The notes below the pieces were generated by a model. It ran no database searches and was not told the origin of the DNA. It saw only the letters and a list, made by a program, of their open reading frames with translations. DNA of 64,000 bases from Actinernus sp. WN-2022 (Eukaryota > Cnidaria > Anthozoa > Actiniaria > Actinernidae), in assembly GCA_030867875.1 (NCBI GenBank), contig JAOWCC010001589.1:138667745-138731744 (forward strand). The letters run 5' to 3'. Below, piece by piece: positions 55,701-61,813 of the stretch. Position 1 is the stretch's first letter. The number at the start of each line of letters is the position of its first letter. A program made the position numbers and the translations under genes.

Positions 55701-57859
55701 CGTCCAGTATACTGATCGAACACATGCAGACCTTCGTGCAGACTTGTTTGAGCTGCAGTAGAGAATCTCAGGTAATATCTGGTCATCTTAGGAAGTATGT
55801 AGCTGACTGAAAATCTAGACGTGGAAGGGTTGATGAGCGAGTACAAAAGTCGTCATCAGGTAGCCATTTCTTGCTATAAGACTGAATTGGAGAGAATGGA
55901 GGCATTCCTGAAATATGCATATGGCGTGACCGAAGAAACCGACATATTGAAGCTTATCCCTCGGTCACCTAGATGAGTTCTGAGCTTCTCTAGACGGGAG
56001 TCCACAGGGAATCCAGAAGCCCTTATGCGACACCTACAGTCCTGGTCAGGAAGAAGGATGGCAGTTTGAGGATCTGCGTTGACTACAGGAAAATCAACGC
56101 AATACCATGGATACTCTTACCTTATACCTAGGATTTCAGACACTAGAGGCTCTAGTAGGATCTTGCTGGTTCCTTCAGAGTGGATACCTTCAGGTCGAAG
56201 TAAAAGAGCAGACAAAGCCAAAATCAGCCGTCACGACCCCTTTCGGCTTGTACGAATACAACCGGATGCATTTTGGTCCAACAAATGCCCCGGCGACCTT
56301 CCAACGCTTGAGGGAACAGTGTTTTGCTGGTGTCAATCTCAGGAACTGTCTAGCCTATCTCGATGATGTGATCATATTTACTAAGAGTTTGATGAGATGT
56401 GAGGGCGTCTTGAAGCTGTCCTAAGACGTTTGGGAGAGTATGGGCTAAAGTTGAAGCCGTCCAATGCAAGTGCAATTTGGTTCAATGCGAGGTAGCGTAT
56501 CTGGGCCATGTTGTATCTGAGGAAGGAATATCACAAAGGAATACCCAACAAAATGGCAGCTCTAAAGAAACGGTTGCAACACCCTTCGAAACACAGAGGA
56601 GCTTCAAACCTTGTGAAGGGGGGGGGGGGGGGTTGCAAAAGTAGCAGCACCTCTTCATCGATTAATCAGGGGACCCAAGTCATAACAGCGCCAGCAGAGA
56701 TCACGTGTATCCCTGTGTTTGGTCAAGAGACTACCAGTAAGCCTTAGCTTTGAGAAACGGGTTGAGGAATGGCACAGATGACCTACCCAATCTTAACATT
56801 CTCAGATTTCGGCCTACCATTCATCTTGCATACAGATGCATCAGGTTTTGGACTTGGATCTACGTTGTTTCAGATGCAGAGCGACAAGCCACGAGTGATA
56901 GCTTAATAGAAAGCAGCCGTGAAACGTCATAAGATCCCAGATGGCGGCGCCTGCCCATACTCGTTCCAATGTTTTCATAAACTAAAATATCATTTTCAAT
57001 TGTTGAAAGACAATCTTAATTTAGATTATATTGCCAACAATTTAACAGCAATTTGTTGCAACAGCCGGGCTTCTAACATTTCGTAGGAAGCATCTCAAAA
57101 TTATGGTTGAATAGCGCGACGTAAATTAGTTCGCAGTCGTGAGTTGATTGTAAATTTAAAAAGTTTCCTGTATATCTCGGATGTCTTCCTAGACGGTATT
57201 ATATAAGCACTACCCCAAAGCATTGTGGTTCCAATATAAATTCGTCATTTTGGTGCTGCTACATGATCCTGATACACGATCCCTCTGGGCGTGACCCCAC
57301 CTCAAAGCCTTTCATAAATTCTGCGGTTGATTTCAGATGCGGTGATACGTGATAGGTTATGCGTGATGTGTGTACATGTGTGTACATTTGGTTGATGTAT
57401 CACACAATATCGTAATATGAGGTGATTCACGATTCGTGATACGCGACGCATGTTCCGCGATGTAAAATTTGCTATGTCCTCTGCGTGGTGTGCGACACGG
57501 GACGCGTGATATGCGATACGCAATGTGAGATGTATGATGTGTGATGCGCAACGTACGATGCATGATAGATGATGCATGATGAACAGATTGTACACAACGC
57601 GTAACGCACTCAATCACACTTTGTTAATAATGCGATACGATGTGGTTTGATATGTGATGTAGTTGGTATGTAATGAGCCAATTCCGGCCTCAATTTGCAG
57701 TTGGTGTGGAAGGCTACAACCAAGGTCGGCGCAGCCATTTCCACGGTATTCAGAAATGGCAAGACATATTCTGTCGTGGTGGCTTGGTACAGACCAGAAG
57801 GAAACATCTGCGGCACCTTTGCCCAAAACGTACAAAACTTTATTTCCGCCCGTCGTTGA
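25657..57859 (+). CDS. gene B: secreted ShKT-CAP protein, complete (six exons)
   Basis: Six exons (25657-25777, 39546-39659, 39765-39791, 42854-43079, 46131-46200, 57701-57859) sum to 717 nt in one frame: 238 residues and a stop. Order: signal peptide, short propeptide-like region with a KR pair, one six-cysteine ShKT domain, a VSAAKAASL linker, and a CAP domain. Intron phases (1,1,1,2,0) equal those of gene A where comparable. It differs from gene A in having one ShKT domain and a damaged CAP centre: GHFTQ is ARFTQ, WYDE is WYNQ, and the His-containing segment before WGEN lacks His. Only the GEN glutamate remains, so it probably acts as a binding scaffold or is decaying. The first intron is 13.8 kb and the last 11.5 kb, both filled with transposons. 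No frame break was found. Confidence 0.85.
25860..26160. other. start of gene B intron 1; nothing seen
   Basis: AT-rich intron sequence with no repeat or coding signal recognised. Confidence 0.4.
26162..26457. mobile_element. MITE with AAAGGGGCTATG ends
   Basis: TTTAAAGGGGCTATGCCATG at the left and CACAGCCCCTTTAAA at the right are inverted. The short body has no coding capacity. Confidence 0.6.
27294..27460. mobile_element. palindromic MITE, copy 2
   Basis: Ends ATTCACTCTTTTCACCTGG and CCAGGTGAAAAGAGTGAAT enclose GCCATCTTGGATTCAAA arms. The arm and core words match the copy at 6002-6157. Confidence 0.8.
27473..27597. mobile_element. short MITE with ATTGACCCGAACGCCTCAT ends
   Basis: ATTGACCCGAACGCCTCAT and ATGAGGCGTTCGGGTCAAT are exact inverted repeats separated by about 85 bp. 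Confidence 0.7.
27641..27794. mobile_element. short MITE, nearly full hairpin
   Basis: TATTGACCAAGC and GCTTGGTGAATA ends enclose the inverted words ATATTGGTCGAGTTC and GAACGAGACCAATAT. Almost the whole length can fold. Confidence 0.7.
28160..28980. other. intron stretch; weak inverted words only
   Basis: GGTCCGGATGAATTC and GAGGTCCAGATG words recur in both orientations at 28650-28745, possibly a worn MITE. No gene seen. Confidence 0.3.
28985..29067. repeat. 83-bp inverted repeat
   Basis: AACAATTATTCGCCGCAGGC and GCCTGAGGCGAATAATTGTT are inverted around a TATTGCTGAATATTCACCAATA centre. A compact hairpin-forming unit. Confidence 0.65.
29819..29938. mobile_element. MITE with GGGCCGGGTTGTTCAAAGC ends
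   Basis: GGGCCGGGTTGTTCAAAGCC at the left matches the inverted GGCTTTGAACAACCCGGCCC at the right over at least 25 bp each. A short non-coding element. Confidence 0.8.
30000..31117. other. intron stretch with TTGTA/TTCTA tract; no gene
   Basis: A TATTGTATTGTGTTG low-complexity run lies at 30000-30075. From about 31010 the sequence is related to 58115-58235, which is the flank of another copy of the MITE hit by the Ginger-like element. Confidence 0.45.
31373..32215 (+). repeat. left array of about 129-bp units
   Basis: About seven units. Each has TGACGTCA, 4 bp, TCACGTGA, then TAGCAAATCGCTTTATATC, AAAACAACAACCAAACTGC and AAACATCACCCGTCCC. The period is 129 bp, a multiple of three, so a 290-codon frame stays open by repetition. 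I do not regard it as a protein gene. Confidence 0.9.
32216..32651 (-). pseudogene. integrase H2C2 zinc-binding region, truncated (Ginger/gypsy type)
   Basis: On the minus strand an ATG-led stretch ([18 protein letters not shown], about 32522-32460) is followed after a one-base frame break by [20 protein letters not shown], then [20 protein letters not shown] and [11 protein letters not shown]. This is the start of the N-terminal zinc-binding domain of gypsy-like integrases. The sequence then runs straight into the 129-bp repeats, before the CxxC pair and the whole DDE core. No RNase H lies upstream, which favours a Ginger-type transposase start over a gypsy pol remnant. Confidence 0.7.
33160..33680. 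mobile_element. palindromic MITE nested in the Ginger-like core
   Basis: Arms with GCTTGGTATATAAAGTTACC, GATACGAAGATCT and AAGCGGACGCTAAATA recur inverted at 33585-33660. No coding capacity. Confidence 0.7.
34056..34345. mobile_element. second palindromic MITE in the Ginger-like core
   Basis: Arms with GGGAGTACTGAACTAA and its inverse TTAGTTCAGTACTCCC, plus CGTTTCGTTTGAT / ATCAAACGAAACG, enclose about 110 bp. Non-coding. Confidence 0.7.
34760..38050 (-). repeat. right array of about 129-bp units with higher-order structure
   Basis: About 25 units inverted relative to 31373-32215. Units carrying a 6-bp insertion (GCGATTGTG variant, 135 bp) begin their CACCCAATGG mark at 35521, 36043, 36436, 36958 and 37351. 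The steps are 522, 393, 522 and 393 bp, i.e. alternating four-unit and three-unit blocks: a 915-bp higher-order repeat present twice. Most units keep TGACGTCA and TCACGTGA intact; the last two show changes. The 803-codon minus frame (34920-37331) is a product of the period. Confidence 0.9.
38228..38410. mobile_element. MITE hosting the Ginger-like insertion
   Basis: CCGCCATTACTGGGGGCCG at the left and CGGCCTCCAGTAATGGCGG at the right are inverted. ATTATTCAGCGAAAGTAATG and CATCACTTCGCTGAATAA extend the arms. It is related to 58236-59046. The Ginger-like element sits at its very left edge. Confidence 0.75.
38411..39500. other. intron stretch with TTTGTCAGTTGTCA words
   Basis: Loose repeats of TTGTCAGTTGTCA occur at 39185-39365, and ATTATATCAGCACGTGAC is doubled at 38707-38740. 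No gene seen. Confidence 0.4.
39546..39659 (+). CDS. gene B exon 2: ShKT domain
   Basis: The exon encodes [17 protein letters not shown] and then a half ending CAYECANCQ: six cysteines with the same spacing as gene A. The acceptor is accaacag and the donor gtgatt; 114 nt, phase 1-1. Confidence 0.88.
39765..39791 (+). CDS. gene B micro-exon (linker)
   Basis: A 27-nt exon between cttatcag and gtaagt encodes VSAAKAASL. It joins in frame to the CAP exon and corresponds to the gene A micro-exons. Confidence 0.65.
40290..40775. repeat. repeat family with GGAAACAAAACTCACTGATTC, copy 1
   Basis: It shares long stretches with 41290-42085 and 52640-53160: GGAAACAAAACTCACTG, TTTGTCGTCTTCTCTTCGGG, TTTCTTTGGAGCTGGT and GATCTAGACGTTTTGGTAAA. 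Near 40330-40400 it holds inverted GAACATCGAGGAT / ATCCTCGATGTTC arms. Non-coding, nature unknown. Confidence 0.65.
40765..41292 (+). pseudogene. CR1/L2-type LINE reverse transcriptase fragment
   Basis: The plus-strand frame has [18 protein letters not shown], the catalytic [26 protein letters not shown], then after stops and a frameshift [27 protein letters not shown] and RDYCCEVWD. This is the palm and thumb region of a CR1/L2-type RT, truncated both ends by neighbouring repeats. Dead. Confidence 0.8.
41290..42085. repeat. further copies of the GGAAACAAAACTCACTG repeat family
   Basis: A partial copy (41300-41540) and a fuller one (41525-42085) share CCCGCCTTTACCTAGCCAGT-like words, GATGTGATCACGTGGCGG and AACAATTGATGAATTGTTGC with each other and with 52640-52780. 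The ORFs across both copies are shared only because the repeat is shared. Confidence 0.65.
42690..42825. mobile_element. MITE with ATACGGCTGTATTTTTAC arms
   Basis: ATACGGCTGTATTTTTAC and GTAAAAATACACAGCCGTAT are inverted, with GAGGTTATT/AATAACCTC-like outer ends. It lies just upstream of a CAP exon. Confidence 0.6.
42854..43079 (+). CDS. gene B exon 4: CAP domain part 1
   Basis: The exon encodes [34 protein letters not shown] and [10 protein letters not shown]. The acceptor is cacaccag and the donor gtaagt, phase 2. Where gene A has IRIHHQ, this exon has IIIEYT, so the first conserved His is gone; the GEN Glu is kept. Confidence 0.9.
43515..43715. mobile_element. palindromic MITE centred on CTCGAG words
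   Basis: Arms with TATATCAAAAACGAGT, GTGTTTGACCGTAGTATCAA and CGAGAAAGCAA recur inverted around TCTCGAGGGGCGCATCCTCGAGAG-like sequence at about 43613-43636. A relative lies at 44425-44520. Confidence 0.65.
44425..44520. repeat. short palindrome related to 43515-43715
   Basis: GTTCCAAACACCGAGAAAAC and GTTTTCTTGGTGTTTGGAAC are inverted with a short loop. Confidence 0.65.
44760..45260. other. intron stretch with inverted GGACAAGG words
   Basis: Overlapping frames on both strands (44784-45131 minus, 44903-45253 plus) have no recognisable domain. TTGGACAAGGCACTCCTAGC and partial inverse words suggest a transposon piece. Confidence 0.25.
45560..45928. mobile_element. MITE with GGGACCTTAAGCAACCA ends
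   Basis: AGGGACCTTAAGCAACCAGG at the left and CGTGGTTGCTTAAGGTCCCT at the right are inverted, each followed inward by ACGGCGACGG-type words. Non-coding. Confidence 0.75.
46131..46200 (+). CDS. gene B exon 5: CAP domain part 2
   Basis: A 70-nt exon between tttgcag and gtatag encodes YNQILDYDF and SWDTARFTQ. The Glu of WYxE is Gln and the His of GHFTQ is Arg relative to gene A. Confidence 0.88.
46667..46953 (-). repeat. 3' LTR
   Basis: 287 bp, begins TGGAGAGTTGTC on the minus strand directly after the polypurine tract. It differs from the 5' LTR at about two positions (near 46812 and 46837). Confidence 0.9.
47074..48110 (-). CDS. integrase C-terminal part, displaced by one-base frame break
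   Basis: This minus-strand frame continues pol: [27 protein letters not shown] (second catalytic Asp), [12 protein letters not shown] after FNGR (catalytic Glu), then [12 protein letters not shown] and [14 protein letters not shown], the SH3-like C-terminal fold region of gypsy integrases, and a Pro/Ser/Thr-rich tail to the stop at 47074. The open frame begins at 48237, but homology starts at about 48110, where one base appears to be missing. A programmed frameshift inside the integrase core would be unusual, so I read it as a mutation. Confidence 0.85.
48030..51791 (-). CDS. gag-pol polyprotein of the LTR retrotransposon (1253 codons)
   Basis: Starting at the ATG 4 bp after the primer-binding region, the frame shows: an N-terminal C2H2-like finger (C6, C11, H30, H34); a gag-like helical region (about 60-230); a CPDC...CINC zinc motif (268-296); aspartic protease with DTGAQ (405-409); reverse transcriptase (about 590-800) whose usual Y/F-x-D-D is CVDD (762-765); RNase H (about 905-1035, with [15 protein letters not shown] and VVTDHKPL); and integrase HHCC (about 1155-1190) with the first catalytic Asp (FADFF, 1217). 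It loses frame near residue 1230; the rest of integrase is in the next frame. Gag and Pol share one frame with no stop between them. Confidence 0.9.
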   Translation of the reverse strand: MVRIKCTVPSCEFQTEDASEAIAIALLGNHGFTHQNPTVAAPAPAPVSQGPKLDRPKVDIGVTTEGWNVFVRRWDVFKTGSGIGETAAPSQLFQCASQDLGDCLLKANPNAANSTLSQLLEAMRSLAVIPVATGVLRTELLKIHQERDEPFRAFTARVRGKADTCAFKAKCECGKEVDYTDHAIRDVLLNGIADTDIRRETLGTLNILTTPINDVVALVENKEMARNAHPSPALSAMSTFRRQQNEHPAAPQEAPPPSQADRAKQASCPDCRSSFKIFIEGARGWNKKPHQVCINCYRTRRARRQRPTTANPSPAVQALESISQIASVQSRGGTPTPPRRQHRRRRGRATHGPVTLDHHVFTKGEWKKARLLPHPHIKISISAAERQGSQNQTTTPTAKVSAIADTGAQSDLWALSEYLACGFSRDALRPVTIGLTAANRSPISIEGAFFSNLQAASANGKTNSCRTMLYVSSSVQSMYLSYESMLNLGILPSTFPSVENNCTGESQPNISSEDQSTPPINAAHSLNDGCRAPSSSNTTSCSCPQRDVTPPRPTELPFPCTAENNERMKAWLLDRYASSTFNTCPHRPLPCMEGPPIEIHIDPEATPKACHTPASVPLHWQEKVYEDLLRDEALGVIERVPYGEPVTWCHRMVVTRKHDGSPRRTVDLSPLNRFCKRETFAMESPFQLARRVPKDTWKTVTDAWNGYHSVPLRSSDKYLTTFITPFGRWRYTRAPQGFLSSGDGYNRRFDAVLSNVERKERCVDDTIHYDTDLQEHWWRTIDLLTRIGQAGIVLNANKFQFAGKSVDFAGFRISESTIEPQPKYLDAIRDFPSPASTTDIRSWFGLVNQVANYAQLRDTMAPFKPFHSARCKFAWSTELEEAFKTSKAAIVDAIRKRVEIFDIQRRTCLRPDWSQQGIGYFLLQQHCTCPSGIPNCCTDGWRITLAGSRFLSPTEQRYAAIEGEALAVAWGLEQTRYFTQGCDNLVVVTDHKPLVKIFGDRTLDEITNSRLFRLKQHTLPWRFDIRYLPGKSNLAADATSRHPSLSGSASNTNPPDTPDLKEWALMASIRTDVEELGTLTWSLVAQETARDASLSPIVKLIDEGSHSIDRNDHTFAPLWTIRDSVYTQEGVLLYDDRVLIPESLQQRVLQYLHAAHQGSSTMEQRARAIVYWPGMTNDIRATRERCRDCNRNAPSQATTPPLPSTPPSTPFEAVFADFFSHGGSHYLVVETASPDGLRFSRHRSVPTLQVLLG
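51795..51810 (-). promoter_or_regulatory. putative self-priming primer-binding site
   Basis: On the minus strand ATGTGGAGAGTAATAT starts at the last LTR base. It can pair over 16 bp with the inferred 5' end of the transcript at 51871-51856, leaving a loop of about 45 nt. This is the Tf1/sushi-type layout, in which the mRNA folds back to prime its own reverse transcription. No tRNA 3'-end match was recognised. Confidence 0.6.
51810..52096 (-). repeat. 5' LTR
   Basis: 287 bp. It contains, on the minus strand, ATATTACTCTCCACAT (51871-51856), the exact reverse complement of the sequence overlapping and following its 3' end (51810-51795). Confidence 0.9.
52640..53160. repeat. copy of the GGAAACAAAACTCACTG repeat family
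   Basis: Inverted relative to the copies at 40290-42085 over most of its length (GGCGGGAATATTTGTTTACC, ACCAGCTCCAAAGAAAC, AGAAGACGACAAACCTCGC). It includes a near-perfect palindrome GTTTTGTTTCCCTCGACTC...GAGTCTCGGGAAACAAAAC at 53035-53113. Confidence 0.65.
53388..54330. mobile_element. TIR element with 7-8-bp TSD and a 189-codon ORF
   Basis: Left end TTAACCTCCGCCGCAGTC and right end GACTGCGGGGGAGGCTAA are inverted. The match continues inward through AGGGGCTAATTCCCACTCTC / GAGAGTGGGAATGAGCCCCT. GTTGCGT(T) flanks both sides (53381-53387 and 54331-54337), a length typical of hAT- or P-like elements. Only a non-transposase ORF is inside. Confidence 0.75.
53410..53979 (-). CDS. 189-codon ORF inside the TIR element, function unknown
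   Basis: An uninterrupted minus-strand frame from 53979 ends within the left inverted repeat. The N-terminal half is charged and helix-prone ([33 protein letters not shown]); the rest is rich in S, T, P and L. I recognise no domain. It may be a captured or residual transposon protein, or an open frame by chance, though 189 codons without a stop is more than expected at this base composition. Confidence 0.4.
   Translation of the reverse strand: MFNRVDGIYTPERLPERECRLVCLYEVLQAAKVNESIEGLKEEISSIYHSSTERVQIQWASEDHVENIENQNVGHGRAWKRGGPKLATAKSLKFETSGINSDALPFTVKPSVSTTCTSSYVQSNALLGNPLAWTALPQYSGVQLVQHAFNSFAIPEPPRTPLTCAPLLTSTPIKDSGKQTLLGRVGISP
54338..54680. other. stretch with exon-like ATG and donor
   Basis: ATGAAGTACAGCACGAGAAA begins a short frame that meets CAACAG/gtaaac at 54482. 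It resembles a first exon but nothing downstream was found to join it to. Confidence 0.2.
54680..55215. repeat. GGGACATGTAGC word repeats, partly inverted
   Basis: GGGACATGTAGC/GGACATGT and the inverse ACATGTCCC recur about a dozen times at uneven spacing. A repeat-built element; the minus-strand ORFs over it follow from the repeat. Confidence 0.6.
55216..55985. other. intron stretch before a gypsy remnant; no gene
   Basis: The later part (from about 55800) shows short gag/pol-like frames but nothing I can place with confidence. Confidence 0.35.
55986..56915 (+). pseudogene. degenerate Ty3/gypsy pol fragment (RT to RNase H)
   Basis: Plus-strand blocks in order: [20 protein letters not shown] (about 56037-56097), [20 protein letters not shown] (from about 56238), [16 protein letters not shown] with the catalytic YLDD (about 56339-56387), and [19 protein letters not shown] of RNase H (about 56822-56880). 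Frames shift and stops intervene many times, and a G-run stands at 56618-56632. A different, much older family than 46667-52096. Confidence 0.8.
56930..57330. other. intron stretch; nothing recognised
   Basis: AT-rich, with no repeat or coding signal seen. Confidence 0.35.
57335..57620. repeat. cryptic GATGYG simple repeat in last intron of gene B
   Basis: Words such as GTGATGCG, GATACGC and GACACGG repeat irregularly, as in gene A at 17500-17965. This indicates the tract predates the gene duplication. Confidence 0.75.
57701..57859 (+). CDS. gene B last exon: CAP C-terminus
   Basis: It starts after tttgcag in phase 0 and encodes [27 protein letters not shown] and [13 protein letters not shown] with TGA at 57857-57859. 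It is closely similar to the gene A last exon but has an extra Cys (NICG). Confidence 0.9.
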   Translation: MVWKATTKVGAAISTVFRNGKTYSVVVAWYRPEGNICGTFAQNVQNFISARR

Positions 57860-58235
57860 AGCTGACTCAGTAATCCTCGCGTATAGATTGGAGTCTCAGT
57901 AGCATCAGCTACACAAACTAAGCAATTATTGGACGAGGCTGAGCAAAATATGATCTGTTCGTGGCGATATGTCAGTTATTTGTCGGTATATACTTCATGG
58001 TAGTGTTTCATTCCATGTTTTACAGTATTATGCAGGGAGACTATATGGCACGAAACATTACCATGAAGTATATCCCTATGTGTCGATGTTGAAGGCAGAG
58101 ACAAAGACGAAAATATACCATTTCGATTTGCCACTTTTCAGTGTCAATAGATCAATCTGTGTTAAAGATATCCGAAATAGTAAAAATATTCCCAAATGGG
58201 CACGTTAAAGCACAAAATTTAAGGTAAAATCATGT

Positions 58236-59046
58236 CCGCCATTACTGGAAGCCGTTCTCATTATTCAGCGGAAGTGATGTCATACACTTAACGTCAGGTG
58301 GGCTCCTGACTTAAAGTGCATATGAGCCTTCGTGCAATTTTCATAGCTATGAACCTCAGGACAGTTTTGAGTACCCCTGCGAATAATTTTTTGGTTTACA
58401 GAGAATACTCTATCTTCTACGCTTGTTTGAAATCGTGGAAACGTGACCTTTCCTGACCCATGACTGCGTAAGTAAAAGCCTGGGTCGATACCTCGGTAGA
58501 CGTCATTTAATTAATTCAACTTTGCAACAATTTGAATAAAAACTTACAATTTTCACTAATATGACTTTTTCCTTTACTAACAGCTCATAAACTGTGTATA
58601 TTATCTAAAAATCGATGTTGTTGTGATAGAAAGGTGCCATGGAGAATAATGCATTAATGAGATGACGTCAACCGAGGTATCGACCCAGGCTTTTACTTAC
58701 GCGGTCATGGGTCAGGAAAGGTCACGTTTCCACGATTTCAAACAAGCGTAGAAGATAGAGTGTTCTCTGTAAACCAAAAATTTCTTCGCAGGAGTACTCA
58801 AAACTTTTCTGAGATTCATAGCTATGAAAATTGCAGGAAGGCTCATATGCACTTTAACACGACAACCACGTCGCTTGAAATAGTGTTCATAAAAAAGTAT
58901 ATAGCCAACTTCGCAAAAATAAATAAACTTTCTTCTTGTCTACGTAAAGACGTTTTAGTAGATTGAAATATTCCTCCAAGGTGTTGTATGACATCACTTC
59001 CGTTTGTATAAAGCTGAACAAAGAGAACGGCCTCTAGTAAAGGCGG
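58236..59046. mobile_element. MITE related to 38228-38410, with nested insertion
   Basis: CCGCCATTACTGGAAGCCG at the left and CGGCCTCTAGTAAAGGCGG at the right are inverted. GGAAGTGATGTCAT and ATGACATCACTTCC close the arms around a TTAA element. Confidence 0.75.
58311..58857. mobile_element. TTAA-flanked palindromic element
   Basis: TTAAAGTGCATATGAGCC and GGCTCATATGCACTTTAA are exact inverted ends with TTAA at the outside. The arms extend about 210 bp (GGAAACGTGACCTTTCC, AAGCCTGGGTCGATACC). TTAA specificity suggests a piggyBac- or Kolobok-type derivative. No transposase. Confidence 0.75.
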
Positions 59047-59219
59047 AAGTTTAGATTCAATATTCGGAGTTAAAAAATAGGACTTCCTCTCGTCGATTAA
59101 AAAAAAAATCGATTTGAACTGGTAATAATATACCAACTCTACTTTATGAATATGCAAAACGGTTGATATATTTCGACGCCACAATGTAGTCTATTGTTGT
59201 TATCATCCTTCAAATATTT

Positions 59220-60730
59220 TCTTTGACGCGCGCTTATACACTCACACAGGGTGTATGGAAGAGTTAAATACCGAGAACCGAGGCTTTTAGCCAGATACGG
59301 CCCCGAGGGATGTATCTGGATAAAAGATGAGGTTCGAGGTATTTAACTGACTTATTTCATACTTGACGAGGTTTTCGCAAAATTTTCATTGATGTAGCTC
59401 TTTTTAGGTAGATTTTGGGCAAGTACCAAGACGGAGAAAAGGTTCTAAATCATTATAGGGATATTTAGTAAGTTTGGCTGAAGCCAAGGTGAATGAATTC
59501 CTTGGAGAAAATAATAAGCTAGAAACAACAAAATATCGTTGAATTGTATTGAATTGCTCATTATAAATGCAAGGGATGTATGAGAAACGTTCCCGGGGTG
59601 TATCCAGATACATCCCGGGAACTTTTCTCATACATCCCTTGCATTTATAATGGGTATGGATGGAAAATAAAACCTCATGAACAACAAAGAAAACCGTGTC
59701 AAGTATGAAATAATCGCAGATATTGCCCGTTCGCGGAGAGAAATATCGGTTCACGTGATGCATTCAACCAATAACGCGTGAGAGAAAATATTTGATGGGT
59801 TGTAATAAGCACTGATATTTTTCCGAGAATATTATCTGTTCGGAGAAGTGAACAGTTTCGGAAAGCGAAGCTCGAGGAACAGATAATGTCCAAAGACATA
59901 CAAATTCATATCTGAAAGCCACAAAGCAGATTTTTCTTTTATGGGAGTTTTGAACACGCGACGCTCGAAGGGGGTGTATTCGCTTAACTGATATCCGTCT
60001 GGCGGAGAGCAAATACCAGATCACGCTCAAGTGTATTAAGGCTTGTGTATTAAGGCTTGGTTTGAGCATGAAAACGAAGCAAAATCACTTCTTCGTGTTT
60101 TCTTGATCACCTTACAAGTAAAAATCATAAAACTTTACATAATTTTAGAAACTCTTTGCTTAAATTAATTACGAAAAATTAGGCGGGGAAAATACAATGC
60201 AAATTTGTATATGACGAACTTTTCGAAACGGGGTGTGGAAAGAGCCCTTACTTTAAGTTTTTCAATATTAGCAGAACTATCAGCGAGAGTCAAGGCCGGA
60301 AATGATCATTTCTGGCCTTCTCTAGCCGATATTTATGCTGATGTTCAATGCAGACAAGGAGAAAAGGCTAATTGGTGTAACTACATCGCTATTGGTTAAA
60401 ATTGAGTGAGGATAAACTTAATGTAAGGGCTCTTTCCATACCCCGTTTTGAAAAGTCCGTCATATATTAAATACAAATTTGCATTGTATTTTCGCAACGG
60501 TGTTTTCTATGGCAACGGTATCACTCGTGGGTTTAAGCAACCAGTTTCTACAATTCTGTAAAGTTTTATGATTTTTACTTGAAAGGTGGTCAGGAAAACA
60601 CAAAATGAATTTGCCTCGTTTTCATGTTCAAACCAAGCCTTAATACACTTGAGCGTGAAGCGTTCCACCAATCACGCGGGAGAGAAAATATGTGATGCGT
60701 TATATTCTGGGTTATACAGGGAGGTTGGTT
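59220..60730. repeat. cluster of nested inverted repeats
   Basis: It includes a near-perfect hairpin at 59558-59650 (TATAAATGCAAGGGATGTAT ... inverse). A second pair is at 60195-60260 and 60418-60492 (GAAAGAGCCCTTAC / GTAAGGGCTCTTTC), and an outer pair at 60030-60150 and 60545-60655 (AAGCCTTAATACACTTGAGC side). AGAGAAAATAT blocks near 59780 and 60683 are direct repeats. At least three elements are nested; no gene. Confidence 0.65.
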
Positions 60731-61254
60731 ACAAATGGAGATATTCATGACTCGGGTTTGTACCTCAAAATGTTGGTTTTGGGTTTCCTGTGGCTACGAA
60801 TTCAAACAACGATAAGTAACTTTTGATATGAACTAATAGTTTCACTCCTAGAATGGACTTTTAGCGATACTGTGCTCTAAGTATACTCAAGAATAAAGAT
60901 TAGTAGTTGTTTGAGTGTTGTGTATATTAAGTGTTCCATATAGCAAGTTTAACGAATGATAATTTAGGGCACGGGTTTGGGTTAGGAGAGTGAAAGATGT
61001 AAAAGACAAGGCAATGAAATGCAACTCAACGGCAGAATCGCGCCGAATCGCTTGACCACGACCGGGTTGCTTTCGAAAATTTCAGCTTTCCACAAATCGC
61101 TCTCAGGATGTAATAGATTGATAATCTAGCGATGTTATAACAAAAGTTGGGATCGTTTACTACAAGAAAGGCCCAGAAAGGATTGCATTTTTTCACTCCT
61201 GGGAGGGGTGGGTAAGGTAAATTGGACTCGAAATGCATATTTAAAATTCCATTC

Positions 61255-61520
61255 GTCGAGTTTTGCTAATTTTTAGGCGCTATGCTAATTTTTAGGGCGC
61301 GCTCATTAATTCGGATGACGTCACAATCCTATTGTCCATTGAATTAATTAAGGAACATTTTTTAGCACGTATGCATTAATTAGGATGACGTCACAGTCCT
61401 ATTGTCCATTGAATTATTTAAGGAATTATTTTTTTAGGGCGTACGCCCTATTTTTAGGGCGTATGCATTAATTCGGAATACTAATTTTTAGGGCGTATGC
61501 ATTAATTAAAGTTGCACTCT
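61255..61520. repeat. TTTTTAGGGCG / GGATGACGTCACA direct repeats
   Basis: Two copies of ATGACGTCACA, TCCTATTGTCCATTGAATTA lie at 61316 and 61394. CTAATTTTTAGGGCG and GTATGCATTAATT occur several times around them. Confidence 0.7.
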
Positions 61521-61810
61521 CGTTGAAGTGGTAGGTTCATGACTAAAATGCGGCGTACTAGATCAATAAAATTATTATTTCTGTGAATGAGGTCATCGAT
61601 CTATTGGGGTATGTTTGGGAAAAGCCTATTGTTTGGGGTCGTCTCTAAAACCAGGAGCGATCGGCCCTGAATACATTCCAAGTTGAATGAAAAAGTAATA
61701 AATATCTCGCAATATCTAAACGCTTTGTAGCGTAAATAGTAAGAACGAACTACTCGTGATAGACTCTAACCTGTCTTTATTATTTCCCTTTACAGTTAAG
61801 AACTCATAAG
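61521..61810. other. short stretch before the palindrome; no gene
   Basis: No frame or repeat recognised. Confidence 0.35.
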
Positions 61811-61813
61811 ATA

